Positions 12,668-24,424 of a stretch of 64,000 bases of DNA are shown here, piece after piece; position 1 is the first letter of the stretch, and every line of letters begins with the position of its first letter. This DNA comes from Gari tellinella (taxonomy: Eukaryota > Mollusca > Bivalvia > Cardiida > Psammobiidae): NCBI GenBank assembly GCA_922989275.2, contig OV277869.1, positions 43,012,189 to 43,076,188 on the forward strand. The letters are read 5' to 3'. The notes under the pieces were generated by a model. That model was not told where the DNA came from. It searched no databases and saw nothing but the letters and a program-made list of their open reading frames with translations. The translations under genes were made by a program, and so were the position numbers.

Positions 12668-12751
12668 ATGTGTGATGATTTGTTTGATGATGAAAATGGA
12701 GATGAATTGCTAGAGCGGTCATGGAAGAAGAACATAGATGATATAAACAAA
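12668..12751 (+). CDS. YAE1: YAE1 exon 1 (N-terminus)
   Basis: Codes residues 1-28 from ATG at 12668 to the donor AACAAA|GTTAGT. The peptide is acidic with a Trp near its end, as in Yae1 N-termini. It ends in phase 0, matching exon 2. The 100 bases upstream contain several CpGs (a gactcgcgcgc stretch near 12574), plausible for a housekeeping promoter. Confidence 0.75.
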
Positions 12752-15700
12752 GTTAGTGTTCATTGTCAGTGGACTGTCTTTGATGGCGTTGTGTGTAAAT
12801 GTCTTATGTCATGTGTTTTCGCAGTTGATATTGTACCTAAATACACATGTATATGTAGTAATTATGTACTCAGATAGCAGCTGCAGTGTGACAGATATAA
12901 GAATTTTGTTCGCCAAGTAAGACACCCATTTACCCAATGCCAGTAAACAACCCTCGTAAGAAATATTGTCTATATTCTATCAGATTTCATCAAGGCATTG
13001 ATTTGACCGGGTCCCACACCAACGTCTTCTCGCCAAACTCAACCACCACGGCATCAGAGGCTCAACACTCAAATGGATAGAAGCATTCTTTACCGACAGA
13101 TCACAAACAGTCATCGTTGATGGAGCCATTTCCGAGCCTGCACCCGTCATAAGCGGAGTTCCTTAGGGAAGTGTCCTCGGACCCATACTCTTACTGGCAG
13201 TCATCAACGACCTTCCCCTTCAAGTTTCTTTTCAGACAAGACTCTTTGCTGATGACTGTGTAATCTACAGAGAGACTAACAGGGAGCAAGACTGCAATGC
13301 CCTGCAAGAAGACTTGGACAGGCTAGCGGAGTCGGACAAGCGCTGGGGTGTGTCGTTCGACCCAGACAAGTGTAGTATCCTGCATGTACACCGAAAGAGA
13401 CAGAAAATTCTTCATGAGTACTCCTTGAAGGGATGCGAGTTATCAACAGAAAATCACTGCAAGTACCTCGGAGTCCACATATCACAGAATCTTTCGTGGT
13501 ACTATCATATAGACAAGGCTGTGAAGAAAGGAAACAGCACCCTTGGCTTCCTCCGCAGAAACTTGCATGTCACCAACGAAGACGTCAAAAGTATGGCATA
13601 CAAGACATACATGAAGTACTGTTTGACAATCTTACACAAAGGAACAGACCAAGAAGCTGGAAATGGTCCAAATGAAGGCTGCAAGGTTTGCGACCAACCG
13701 CTACCACAATACTAGTAGTGTCACCAGCATGGTCGACCATCTGGATTTGGACACTTTGGAGTCCAGAAGAACCCGTTCCCAGCTAAAGATGCTCTACAAG
13801 ATCTCCAATGGCCTTATAGACATCTCGGCTGACCGGTACCTCACCCTGGCACAGAGCATCACCAGATCTACCCACTCCAAGAACTATCGGATGCCATACA
13901 CATCTACATCGTATCACAGATACTCCTTCTTCCCACGGACAATAGCAGCATGGAACAGTTTGCCAGCTGATGTCGCATGGTCCCCCCACTTGTTATCCTT
14001 CAAACGGGGACTCGGATCCCTCCTTTTCTAAAACCTTAAGTAGGGCCACAGCTGTAAGTAGTCACCAGTGATACCTTATGCTGTGCTGGCCACAGCCACC
14101 GCAACCGGAGAGGTTTGGGTTGAGGGGGTGAAAAAGCAACTGTCTTATCTTTTTCTACTTCTGACTTTACTCAACCTGTTTCTATCTTTCCTTTACTTCA
14201 TTTCATACTCTTTTCTTGACTAGCACCACCGTTGCATAATAGTCAAGATTGACTGCATCAATGTACGATGTAGATGTTAGCTCAAAGCAGGCTGAAATTA
14301 AAGCATAATGTGCCTTAAGGTGCATTTTACTTTACTTTCAACCTGCTTTAAGTAGTCACCTACAGATAATGGGGTAATAGGTAAAATATTAGTGCTTAAA
14401 ATGGACATTTTACCCGTTCCTCCATAAGTTCCACAGGACAATCATTTGTCAATTTAACACATTTACCTCTTGATCCTCATAAGTGCTGCACAGGGCTGCC
14501 ATAAGTTGACATGAAAAATCCCAAGATTTCCAAATTTGCATTTTTCAAGTGCGATTTTACGAATCGTACCTTTACCCCATAGCCTATTTCTAGTTTTGTT
14601 GGCATGTGACCACTTAAAGCAGGCTAGAAGTATAGCAGAATGCGCCTTAAGGCGCATTCTGCTTTACTTTCAGCCTGCTTTAAGCTACCATGTACTAGAA
14701 AAAAATCCGAAGATTTAGGAAAAATCCAGAGAAATGGCAGCCCTGGCTGCAAGATGCCTCCATCTTGTCCTTTGGTATTACATCAATAAGCTCCTCACCC
14801 CTGTGATTTCGAATCTAAGTCTGGTCATTTGGATTTTCATGTTGGGAAGCCTTCCAGCTGGCTTGAGGAAAGGCCGGTAGTTCTACCCAGTTGCTGATTG
14901 TACCTGAAATAGTGGATAAAGGGCTTCTTGGGTCGTCCTCCACCTAAAATTAGCTGAACGTCGCGATATGACTGAAATACTGTTAAAACAGACCAAAAAT
15001 CATATCAAATCTACCTTGTCCTTATTCAATTAATGCCCTCTTATGAAATTTCAATGATTTCATTAAGGGGGTAGGTGCACCTTTGGAAAGTAATTACCAA
15101 ATTCTTCAAACTTTGCATACAGACAGTAAAATTAGTTTCTATGACAAAACTGGTGAAAAAAGTGGGGGTACCGGACCTTTCTTTTTCACAATTTGAGATT
15201 TTTCAAGGCTACCCCTCTAAAATTGAAGCTTCTCAAAAACTCCTACTTTTTTGTACTACGGTTTTTCAATCTTTATTTAAACAAACTATTTGTACAAAAA
15301 GTATCCTAATTTATATTACCATAGTAAGAATAAACCCTGAAAATAATGTTTTGTCAAGATCCAAATTAAAAATGTTTGTTTTCACCAGAAAGGAGTAAAA
15401 TGTACCCCACCCACTTTTTTATAATGGGAGAATAAGGCACAGTGAAAATTGCCCTACAAATTGTAGAAAACTAATTACCAAATTTTTTAATTTGTTGTTT
15501 TTAGCATTGCAAACATATATATTTTTAGTGAAATAGCAAATAATAACACAGGGTCCCGGATCTTTTTAAAAAATATATAGATCATTTTATTAAAAAAAAA
15601 AAATCCATTTTTTCTCATTTTTCTAACTTTTTGGTGTATTTTTACAAAAAAAAAATTCTCAAAAAAAATCATTTGATCTATTGAATTATCCATAATTTAT

Positions 15701-18700
15701 ACTAAAACTGTACTACCATGAAAATGAAATTTGATGTAACAAAATGCAACATACCTATTAAAATGGTGTATACTGTAAACTAGGAATAGGACATAAAACT
15801 TAAAAAGTCCCTTCCGGAACGAACAATCCATTTTTTCCCGGGAAAATATTTTATGACTGTATGCATTCACCAAAAATGAGTTCTTAACATTTTTCGGGAA
15901 ATGAGTTGGTAAAATTTTTCGGAAAATTCATAATGCTCAAAAAGACATCCTTAAATATGGCTGGTGGTTTAAAGCAAAATGAAAGCAATGGAGTTTTCTG
16001 CTTTACATTCATCTTGCTTTAAGCAGCCATTTGCCTTTTTGTTAGCTCACCTGAGCCAAAGGCTCAAGGTGAGCTATTGGGATGGCCCTGTGTCCGGCGT
16101 GCGTCGTCGTTAACAATTGCTTCAAATGACATCTCCTCCTATACCGCTTGACAGAATTCAACCAAACTTTACAGAAATGTTCCATGGGTCAAGCTCTTTC
16201 AAATTTGTTCAAAGAATGAAAAACAATGCAGAACTCTGGTTGCCATGGCAACCAAAGTGAAATAATAAGGAAATCTTAAAAAATCTTCTTGTCAAAAACT
16301 GCGAGGGCTAGAGCTTAGATATTTGGCATATAGCATCATCTACAGGTCCTCTATCAAGTTTGTTAAAATTATGCCCCTGGGGTCAAAATTGGCCCCGCCC
16401 CGGGGGTCACAGTTTTACAAAGAGTTATATAGTGAAATTTTCAAACATCTTCTTCTCTGAAACTAATATGGCCAGAGCTTTGATATTTGGCATGGTGACA
16501 CTTCTAGATGTCCTATACCAAAATTGTTCAAATTGAACTGGTTGGTTGCATAACTAGGTCACAGGAGCTATAAATAGATTTTTTCAATGAAAACTTAAAA
16601 AATCTTCTTGTCTGAAACTACAAGGACCAGAGCTTAGATAATTTTGGCACATAGCATCATCTACAGGTCCTCTATCAAGTTCGTTCAATGCCCCTGGGGT
16701 CAAAATTGGCCCCGCCCCGGGGTCACAGTTTTACATAGAGTTATATAGTGAAATTTTCAAACGTCTTCTGCTCTGAAACTAATATGGCCAGAGCTTTGAT
16801 ATTTGGCATGGTGACACTTCTAGATTTCCTATACCAAAATTGTACAAATGGTTCTGGTCGGTTGCATAACTAGGTCACAGGAGCTATAAATAGATTTTTT
16901 TCAATTAAATCTTAAAAAATCTTCTTGTCTGAAACTACAAGGGCCAGAGCTTAGATATTTTGCACATAGCATCGCCTACAGGTCCTCTATCAACTTCGTT
17001 CAAATTATGCCCCTCAGGTCAAAATTGGCCCCGGGGGTCACAGTTTTACATAGAGTTATATAGAGTAAATTTCAAATGTATTCTTCTCTGACACTAACAT
17101 GGCCAGAGCTTATATATTCGGTATGGTGACACTTTTAAATATACTTTACGTATTTTGTTCAAATTGTTCCGGTCTGTTGCATATCTAGGTCAGTCCTGGA
17201 CATAAATTGTTATCTCCATTTTTTCAGCTATTCTCAGGTGAGCGACATATGCCCCATGGGGCTTTTGTTTAAAATTACTATATATGGTTTATCAGTAAAG
17301 TAAAGGTGATTTGTTTTAGCAACTCCAGTCTTTAACACTCTACAAAAAGTTCTCAGGGCTCAAGATAAGGGGGGTATTTAAAAAACGAAAATCTTTATTT
17401 CTGCTTTAAACCCCATTGTGTCACTACTTATTAGAATCGTCTCGAAGAGACGATTCTAATAAGTAGTGACACCATAGGATTTGATGCTAAGATAAGTGAG
17501 AAAATGTTGGATTTATGCAGTTTACTCCCTCTTTTATCTGCCATGGAGCCCTGGTTTTACTGAGATAAATGAAATGCAGTGTTTCTTTGTATTTTTTTTT
17601 TTTGTATTTTTTTAAATACTTTATTCGCCCCGTTTCTTTGTATTGTTGTAGGAAGGATACCGAGATGGTGTTGATGTGGGGAGAGAAGAGAGTGTCCAGG
17701 AAGGCTTTAATGAAGCCTTCTCATTAGCTGCCACACTCTTGTTCCAATTAGCTAAGCTGCGAGGAACAATAAGGTAATAATCAAATACTAAAATCCTTGA
17801 GTTGAGTCAGAGATCATTCTCAGGTATTGATTAATCAATAAGGTAATAATCAAATACTAAAATCCTTGAGTTGAGTCAGAGATCATTCTCAAGCATTTGA
17901 TTAATCAATAAGGTAATAATCAAATACTAAAATCCTGGAGTTGAGTCAGAGATCATTCTCAAGCATTTGATTAATCAATAAGGTAATAATCAAATACTAA
18001 AATCCTGGAGTTGAGTCAGAGATCATTCTCAAGCATTTGATTGGTCAGATTTGAGCATTCTGCTCAAATCTGACCAATAAAAAACTTCAGAATGATCTCA
18101 GACTCATCTTGAACACTTTTTATATGTCTTTACCGAAAATTTGACCCAAGATTTAAACCCCACTGAGCACTGTCAGCAGTTTTAAGAACCTTTTCTTCAA
18201 GTTTCAATATAGGGTAAAGTTGAGAAATAAATGTGACAATGTTGGATATGTTTACATTTTCCTTTTTTAGCTCACCTGGCACGTAGTGCCAAGGTGAGCT
18301 ATTTTGATCGTCCTCTGTCCGTCATCCGTCGTCGTTCGTCCGTTCGTCATCAACAATTTCTTTAAACGACATCTCCTCCGAAACTACTTGATAGATTTTT
18401 AGCTCACCTGAGCTAGCTCAGGGTGAGCTTTTGCAATCCTTGAATGTCCGTCGTCCGTCGTGCGGCGTCAACAATTTTAGTGTTTACACTCTAGAGGCCA
18501 CAATATTTATCCAATCTTTCTCAAACTTCTTCAGATTGTATATTACTATAAGAGTTTGGATGACTTCGATCATGGTTGAAATCCGACCAATAGGTCGAGA
18601 GTTATCAACCTTTGAATTGCTGAAAATGCCATATTTAACAGTGTTTACACTCTAGAGGCTACACTATTTATCCAATCTTTCTCAAACTTGCTCAGAATGT

Positions 18701-20570
18701 ATATTACCATAAGAGTTCGAATGAGTTTGATTATGGTTGAAATCGGACCAATAGGTCAAGAGTAATCTACCTTTGAATTGCTGAAAATGCCATATTTTGC
18801 AGTGTTTACACTCTAGAGGCCACATTATTTAACCAATCTTTCTCAAACTTTCTCAGATTGTATATTACCATAAGAGTTCGGATGAGTTCCATTATGGTTG
18901 AAATCCAAGAAATAAGTCGAGAGTTATCAACCTTTGAATTGCTGAAAATGCCATATTTAACAGTGTTTACACTCTAGAGGCCACAATATTTTTCCAATCT
19001 TAAAACTTACCAAGATTGTATATTACTATAAGATTTTAGATAAGTTTAATTATGGTTGAAATCAGACCAATAAGTCAAGAGTTATCAACCTTTGAATTGC
19101 TGAAAATGCCATATTTAACAGTGTTTACACTCTAGAGGCCACACTTTTTATCCAGTCTTTTTCAAACTTGCTCAGATTGTATATTACCATATAAGAGTTT
19201 GAATAAGTGCAATTATGGTTGAAATCGAACCCATAGGTCAAGAGTTATCTGCCCTTGAACTGCTGAAAATGCCATATCTTACAGCGTTTACACTCATGCA
19301 ACTACAATTTTCAATGGATTTTGATTATACTTGCAAACATATTGAGCTATAAGTTCTCGCAATTATTGTTGAAATCTAATCATTGTGTCAATAGTTATCT
19401 GCCATTGGTATACTTTGAAATGCTAGAAAAGGCTTCATTTCAGTATTGTTTAGGCTCTAGTTATCTGCCCTTGATGTACTCTACTATACTAGAATTATGA
19501 GGTTGTATTCCAAAATTGTTTACATGCTATACTACAAATTTGAATGGATTTAGATTAAAACGGGTGAAACAGAAAGGCAAAGCTATCAGGCTTCAGTACA
19601 ACAGGTGAGCGATATCAGGGCCTTCAGGCCCTCTTGTTACCAAACTTGGCCTGAATGATCCTTATATGGTCCTCTTTCAAAATTGTTCAAACATTTCCGG
19701 TCCGTTGCATATCTAGGTCACAGGAGCTAAAAATAGATTTTTTTTATGAAAACTTAAAAAATCTTCTTGTCTGAAACCACAGTACCCTGAGCTTAGATAT
19801 TTGGCACAAAGCATCGTCTTCAGGTCCTCTATCAAGATTGTTCAAATTATGTCCCTGGGGTAAAAAATGACCCCGCCCGGGGGTCGTAAATTTACAAAGA
19901 GTTATATAGTGAAATCTTTAAACATCTTTTTCTCTGAAACTAATATGGCCAGAGCTTTGATATTTGGCATGATGACACTTCTAGAAGCCCCTAACCAATA
20001 TTGTTAATATGGTTATGGTCAGTTGCATATCTAGGTCACAGGAGCTAAAAATAGATTTTTTCAATGAGATCTTAAAAAATCTTCTTGTCTGAAACCACAG
20101 TACCTTGAGCTTAGATATTTGGCACAAAGCATCATCTACAGGTCCTCTATCAAGATTGTTCAAATTATGTCCCTGGGGTAAAAAATGACCACGCCCTGGG
20201 GGTCGTAATTTTACAAAGAGTTATATTGTGAAATCTTCAAACATCTTTACCTCTGAAACTAATATGGTCAGAGCTTTGATATTTGGCATGATGACACTTC
20301 TAGAAGCCCTTAACAAGTATTGTAAATATGGTTCCAATCCGTTGCATATCTATGTCACAGGAGTTATGTGACCCTTGTGTTGGTTTTTCCAGGTGAGCGA
20401 TATTAAGGCCCGCATGGGCCTCTTGTTACATGGAATCATTATGAGATTACATGTATGAGATTTGACTGTTTGATCACTGAATAAATTTTGCATTTGCTCA
20501 AGGTTGTTACATTCTTACCAACACTGAGGAGTTGTACATTTTCTAACAGTTTCTGTATTTTTTGTCACTT

Positions 20571-20604
<34 letters not shown>

Positions 20605-21670
20605 CTTTATTTTATGTGGATAACATATTTGGCTTGTAACCAATTTTCAATTTGGTCCACTTTATTAGTGAAATATTTCACAAAATCTAACATAAACAGT
20701 TAAAATGTTGATAAGAAACTGATCATGGTCCAATCTGTTTGTGATTGGACTCATTGGGATAATACAAGTCATATCTTGCATATGGTGCAGATTGAGATAA
20801 CCCAAAGGCATTATCCTATAGTCTGAAGAAAATAGTTCCAATTTAAACAACCATGGATATGCACCATGAGAAATATTTTCTTTATCCATGCAGATGGTAG
20901 CTTAAAGCAGGCTGAAAGTGAAGCAGAGCAGAATGTGCTTTGAGGCATATTCTGCTTTACTTTCAACCTGCAATAAGTGATCACCTGTCTTCTAAACTAG
21001 AAACAGGTTATTGAGTAATGGCTTTAAGCAACGTTAAATAAGAACACATCAAATCAGACTTGAACCCTGTTTCTTTATAACTGGTTCACTGCTAATCTAA
21101 AATTTCTTTATACATTTCAGTGGACAGCTGTCTGTGAATTTACTAAAGCCAGGCACACTTGAGAAAGAAACAGAATCTCAACTTCAGAATCTGCTTCAAG
21201 ATGTCTGTCTCCATGAATCTGAATTTCTTACATTTTCAAAATCCAGATTTACTGATCTGAAGACAGACTCATCAAATGCACTGGCTAAGACTGAAGGGGT
21301 TGGTGAGAACAATGATGAAAAGTTGAAAGAACTTCAAGGGAATCTGTCTGGGAGCAGTGAGACAATACCACAGGACTGTGGTAGTAATAAACCAAAGGAT
21401 ACAGATATAGAGACAGAAAATTACAGAGGAAGTGATCCATTAAGTGAAGAGAGACAAGGTGCATGTGATATGACAGGTAAGGGGGATAGTGAGATAACAG
21501 ACAAACATGCATCAGTGGCTAGACAGATGCAACAGAACTCAACTGTCAGTGAAAGTGCATGCAAACCATACAGTGATGATCAGGCAGTTTTGTTTGTTGC
21601 CAAGAAAAGCAAATTGTCTGAGTTAACGGAAAAATACAAAATCATTCTGGGTAGTTCTATACCGGTTTAA
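12668..21670 (+). CDS. YAE1: YAE1 homologue, Fe-S assembly adaptor (complete, 3 exons)
   Basis: CDS = join(12668..12751, 17652..17773, 21121..21670): 756 nt, 251 residues plus TAA. Yae1 with Lto1 bridges the cytosolic Fe-S targeting machinery to ABCE1/Rli1, a ribosome-recycling ATPase; that role is known for the family, not shown here. Exon 1 gives the acidic N-terminus (DDLFDDENGDELLERSW), matching the family's DVFDEEADE...W block. Exon 2 gives EGYRDGVDVGREESVQEGF followed by KLRGT, the signature glycine-every-four-residues helix of Yae1. Exon 3 gives a Ser/Glu-rich 183-residue tail. Splice phases agree (0, then 2) and all sites are GT/AG. The second half of the GX3 helix has Ala/Phe where Gly is usual, so the repeat is partly eroded. 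The start is the only ATG in frame with the acidic block. The assignment rests on the EGYRDG helix and N-terminal block; the tail is unconserved. Confidence 0.85.
12983..14031 (+). pseudogene. Broken non-LTR retrotransposon reverse transcriptase
   Basis: 5'-truncated remnant in YAE1 intron 1, same strand. Recognisable in order: DFIKA | FDRVPHQRLLAKLNHHG (frame change near 13000), RT motif VP*GSVLGP with a stop (TAG at 13164) replacing the usual Gln, then catalytic FADDC at 13245-13259, YLGVHIS, and a second frameshift near 13636 into EMVQMKAARFATNRY. The C-terminal TIAAWNSLP block typical of Jockey/CR1/L2-type LINEs follows, ending in a stop at 14029-14031. The endonuclease and ORF1 are absent. 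It is inactive. The exact clade cannot be set by eye. Confidence 0.85.
14245..14385. repeat. Family A MITE, partial
   Basis: Core caaagcaggctgaaat ... caacctgctttaag with right end gataatggggtaatagg. Confidence 0.65.
14491..14745. repeat. Family I palindrome containing a family-A core
   Basis: CAGGGCTGCCATAAG ... AATGGCAGCCCTG with GCTGCA repeated just outside both ends. Inside is a hairpin gcagaatgcgcc/ggcgcattctgc. Confidence 0.7.
14746..15960. other. AT-rich intron sequence with an imperfect 380-bp duplication
   Basis: taattaccaaattcttc...gtaccggacctttctttt (15089-15190) recurs as taattaccaaatttttt...gtcccggatcttttt (15471-15570). The 107-codon open frame at 15075 lies in this and shows no domain. 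Confidence 0.4.
15962..16042. repeat. Decayed family-A core
   Basis: gtttaaagcaaaatgaaag ... ttctgctttacattcatcttgctttaag. Confidence 0.5.
16044..17271 (+). mobile_element. Family G element, 340-bp internal repeat type
   Basis: 5' hairpin AGCTCACCTGAGCC aaa GGCTCAAGGTGAGCT, then about two and a half tandem units (cttaaaaaatcttcttgtctgaaac ... ttgcataactaggtcac), ending ctcaggtgagcgacatatgccccatggggc|ttttgttt. No ORF. Confidence 0.8.
17354..17553. repeat. Family C palindrome
   Basis: cagggctcaagataagg ... atggagccctg, central arms attagaatcgtctcg / cgagacgattctaat. It lies 100 bp before YAE1 exon 2. Confidence 0.8.
17652..17773 (+). CDS. YAE1: YAE1 exon 2 (GX3-repeat helix)
   Basis: Acceptor ttgttgtag| and donor aataag|gtaata. 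It codes residues 29-68 and two bases of codon 69 (EGYRDGVDVGREE...AKLRGTI). This is the diagnostic Yae1 core. The donor is the first of four near-identical donors lying in a 70-bp tandem array (see 17771-18041). Confidence 0.9.
17771..18041 (+). repeat. 70-bp tandem array, four copies, duplicating the YAE1 exon-2 splice donor
   Basis: Units begin at 17771, 17840, 17910 and 17980 (periods 69, 70, 70). Each opens with caataag|gtaataatcaa, so GT sites at 17774, 17843, 17913 and 17983 share the donor context. The first copy includes the last coding bases of exon 2. The rest of each unit (gttgagtcagagatcattct) is the left arm of the foldback element that closes the array. Confidence 0.9.
18010..18120. 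repeat. Foldback palindrome (caaatctgaccaat family)
   Basis: Inverted arms around gattggtcagatttgagc / gctcaaatctgaccaat with outer arms gagtcagagatcattct / agaatgatctcagactc. Same family as 52019-52172 and 59378-59505. Confidence 0.75.
18269..20427 (+). mobile_element. Family G element interrupted by another family G element
   Basis: 5' hairpin AGCTCACCTGGCAC gta GTGCCAAGGTGAGCT at 18269. The body resumes after 19638 with 340-type repeats and ends gtgagcgatattaaggcccgcatgggcctcttgtt. Lies in YAE1 intron 2. Confidence 0.75.
18401..19638 (+). mobile_element. Nested family G element, 160-bp repeat type
   Basis: Hairpin AGCTCACCTGAGCTAGCTCAGGGTGAGCT; five tandem units of about 160 bp, each starting gtgtttacactctagaggcc (18480, 18641, 18802, 18963, 19121). 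End caggtgagcgatatcagggcc ttcaggccctcttgtt. Confidence 0.8.
20573..20601. repeat. (TAA)n microsatellite
   Basis: Uninterrupted taa/ata run of about nine units. Confidence 0.9.
20800..21025. repeat. Family A MITE, diverged
   Basis: gcttaaagcaggctgaaa ... tactttcaacctgcaat with right end ggttattgagtaatggc; 95 bp before YAE1 exon 3. Confidence 0.65.
21121..21670 (+). CDS. YAE1: YAE1 exon 3 (C-terminal tail)
   Basis: Acceptor tacatttcag|. Joined to exon 2 it reads RGTI-SGQLSVNLLK, resembling the RGTLSALLS junction of vertebrate YAE1. The tail is rich in Ser, Glu, Asp and Lys with no recognisable domain. Stop TAA at 21668-21670. Confidence 0.85.
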
Positions 21671-22100
21671 CTATGAATGAGTTCAATAATGATAAGAAAG
21701 GACCAATAGATATTGCAAATTGTGGAGACGAGTGAAGTGGTGTATTTTAGCATTTTTAAGAAGACCAGAAGGCTCCTTATTGTAAGCAGGCACCTGACTT
21801 AAACACTTCTCTAAAACACAGAATTGATTTTCGCTCTCCCTTCCCTTACAAGTGAAAAGCAATTAATTTGATCTGATCTTGATATACATTGTCACTTGTC
21901 AAAGTTAACAGCTTTCAGTCTGCTACAGTGGTAAACAGTACAGATCAGATTTTAAGCAGATATCACATTTCTTTCATCTGGGTCTTCACTGTTTGCAATA
22001 TCAAGAGTTAATACCCTGATGGTGTTTCTCTAATTTACCACCCTGCAAAATAAAATGAATTAAAAAATAATGGATGTGTTTCGACTCTTGGTTACTACCA
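21671..22100 (+). other. YAE1 3' UTR and probable poly(A) signal
   Basis: Non-coding stretch after the YAE1 stop. A candidate AATAAA lies at 22049-22054. It also includes a degenerate family-D hairpin (about 21930-22000, gtaaacagt...cactgtttgc). The cleavage site cannot be placed from sequence alone. Confidence 0.45.
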
Positions 22101-22113
22101 GACTTTCATTTTG

Positions 22114-24424
22114 AGCTCACCTGAGCAAACCACAGGTTGAGTTTTTGTAAACCTTGAATGTCCGGCATGTGTCTTGAGTCATCAACACTTTCAGTTTTTA
22201 CACTGTGTAGGCATCAATTTTTTATCCAATCTTTATAAAATTTGCTCAGTATGTATATGACCATAATTTGCATACGTTCTTGGATGAGTTTGATTATGAT
22301 TTCTATCGAGCAATGGGTCACAAATTAAGATAGAGACTTTATATTTGGTACGTGTACTCACCTCAAGAAGCTCTTGACCTCAGTACAACTTGAGTTATGT
22401 CAGACAAAGGCCAAGGTCATTCAGAGGTAATTTAACACTGGCCATAACTTTTGAACTACATTTGATACAGACTTCATATTTGGCATGTGGACTCAACTCA
22501 AGAAGCTCTTAAGTTTAGTTCAAGTTGATTCATGTCAGATAAAGGTTGGCAAACATTGGCCATTATTCTGAAACAACATGTGATAGAGACTTCATATTTG
22601 ACATGTGTATTCAACTCAGAAGCGCTTGAGCACAGTACAAGTTGGGTCATGTCATGTCAGACAAAGGTGAATGTCACTGAGACAAAGTAGCGTAAATTCA
22701 ACATTGGTCATACCTCTTGTTTAAAATCTAGAAAAAGCTTGTTCCTAAATTGTACATTTTCATCACAACAACAGCAAGGAACACCATACCTGGTGACCGC
22801 TCACTGTCCGTCGTACGTCTGTCCGTTCACATTTACTTCAAACGACATCTTCTCTGAACCCGACGACTTTAGGAAGAGTTCAACCTGCTCATGATGTTCC
22901 TTGGATGCTTCTCTACAGAAGTTGTTCAAATGAAAGGCAAAAAGCGCAAACTCTGCTTGAAAAAGCAAAAAACTTTAAAACATATTCTTGTCCAAAACTA
23001 CTAGGCCCTAAGCTTTGAAATTTTTACAGTAGTTTCTCCTGGTGGATCCCTCTAAAGTTTGTTCAAATGAAATCCCTAGGGTCACATTTGACCCCATCCT
23101 GAGCAGTTTTAGTGCTGCTCTAGGCAGGTCTCATGGTATTTTGATTGATGCAGAACTGTATTTACCTGAGTTACCATTAATATACTACAGGCAAATAGCC
23201 AATATTTGCAAACAGTTTGGATCCAGATCAGATTAAACATAATGCTGCATCTAATTTTGATCCAAACTATTTGCCACTCATTTACCTACTTTACATTTTC
23301 TAAATTGTTTTTTTGTACATTTTTCACATACAGTAGGTTTTAAGCAGACATCATTTCAGTCTGATAAGGGTTTAGCCAGCTGCCTAGATGCTCTCCCCAA
23401 CTATTGCATAATATTTGACCTCAGTGACTGACCAACAGAACTGCTGGTGGTGTCTGCTTAACATGTTGTCTGCTAACGTTTAGAAATGGTCCAGTCTGTT
23501 TCATACACAGAAACAGGATCTGGAAGTGATCCACTGACAGTTATGTAATTATGTCTTATGCCATATTTATACATATGTTTAATATTGGTTTTATCAGAGT
23601 TATCTGTATTTCTTGTCATTTTTTCTTGTGCAGGAGATAATTCCAATTAACCCATCCCCCCATAAATACTGATGTTTGTTAGCCCATTACCCCATAAATG
23701 TGCATTTTTAGGCCTTTAATTTATTTCTCCACTTAAGAAAATAATTCCACTTTATACAGTCATGGAAATGTAAGATAAGAAATAAGTTTCTATATCCTAG
23801 TAGATGGTAGCTTAAAGCAGTTTGAAAGTAAAGCAGAGTGTGCATTAAGACGCATTCTGCTTTACTTTCAACCTGCTTTAGGTGGCCATCTATTTTCAAA
23901 ACTAGAAACAGGCTATGGGGTAATGGGTAAAATGAAGTTGCCTATTTGGAAAGAGCCTAATGAGAGGAAGTGCCATTTACAAAGGCCATAACTCTTTACA
24001 TCATTGTTTTTGGAGTTATTTCCCTTTGTGATATTTTCTTGTCCAGAAGACAACTCCAGTTCTACTGATGCTATTGTAATGAAATTTTATGTATGGAAAG
24101 AACCCGATGAGAGAAAATACCATGCACAAAGGCAGCAATATTTTGTTTTTCCCCTTTGTCATATTTTATTGTCAGGAAAATAACTCCAGTTCTGCTGTTG
24201 CTAGTGAAATAATTATCATTTACCGGTAATGGAAATAGCTTAATAACAGGATGTGTCATGGATAAGGGTCATAAGCTTGGCAACAAAATTCCCTTTTGTC
24301 CTGTTTTCTTGTCCGGAAGATAACTCCATTTATAGTGATATTAAAATGTTGTCTTGCCCAGTCAACTTGGGTACAAACTACAATATCCTCAGGTGAGCGA
24401 ATTAAGGGCCATGGTCCTCTTGTT
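22114..24424 (+). mobile_element. Composite family G element
   Basis: Begins AGCTCACCTGAGC...CAGGTTGAG and ends ctcaggtgagcgaattaagggccatggtcctcttgtttt. Interior carries several unrelated tandem blocks (ataacttttgaactac, aactccagttctactgatg). A family-A MITE (23679-23930) and a family-E fragment (23200-23290) are nested inside. Confidence 0.6.
23679..23930. repeat. Family A MITE
   Basis: cccattaccccataaatg ... ctatggggtaatggg, core gcagagtgtgcattaagacgcattctgc. Confidence 0.75.

Noticed and set aside
15075..15398. 107-codon open frame in YAE1 intron 1
   Set aside because: AT-rich, inside an imperfect local duplication, no domain, no splice or promoter support.
18480..19290. Regular 160-bp spacing considered as a CRISPR-like or satellite array
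   Set aside because: Units are contiguous diverged tandem copies without spacers, bounded by family G termini.
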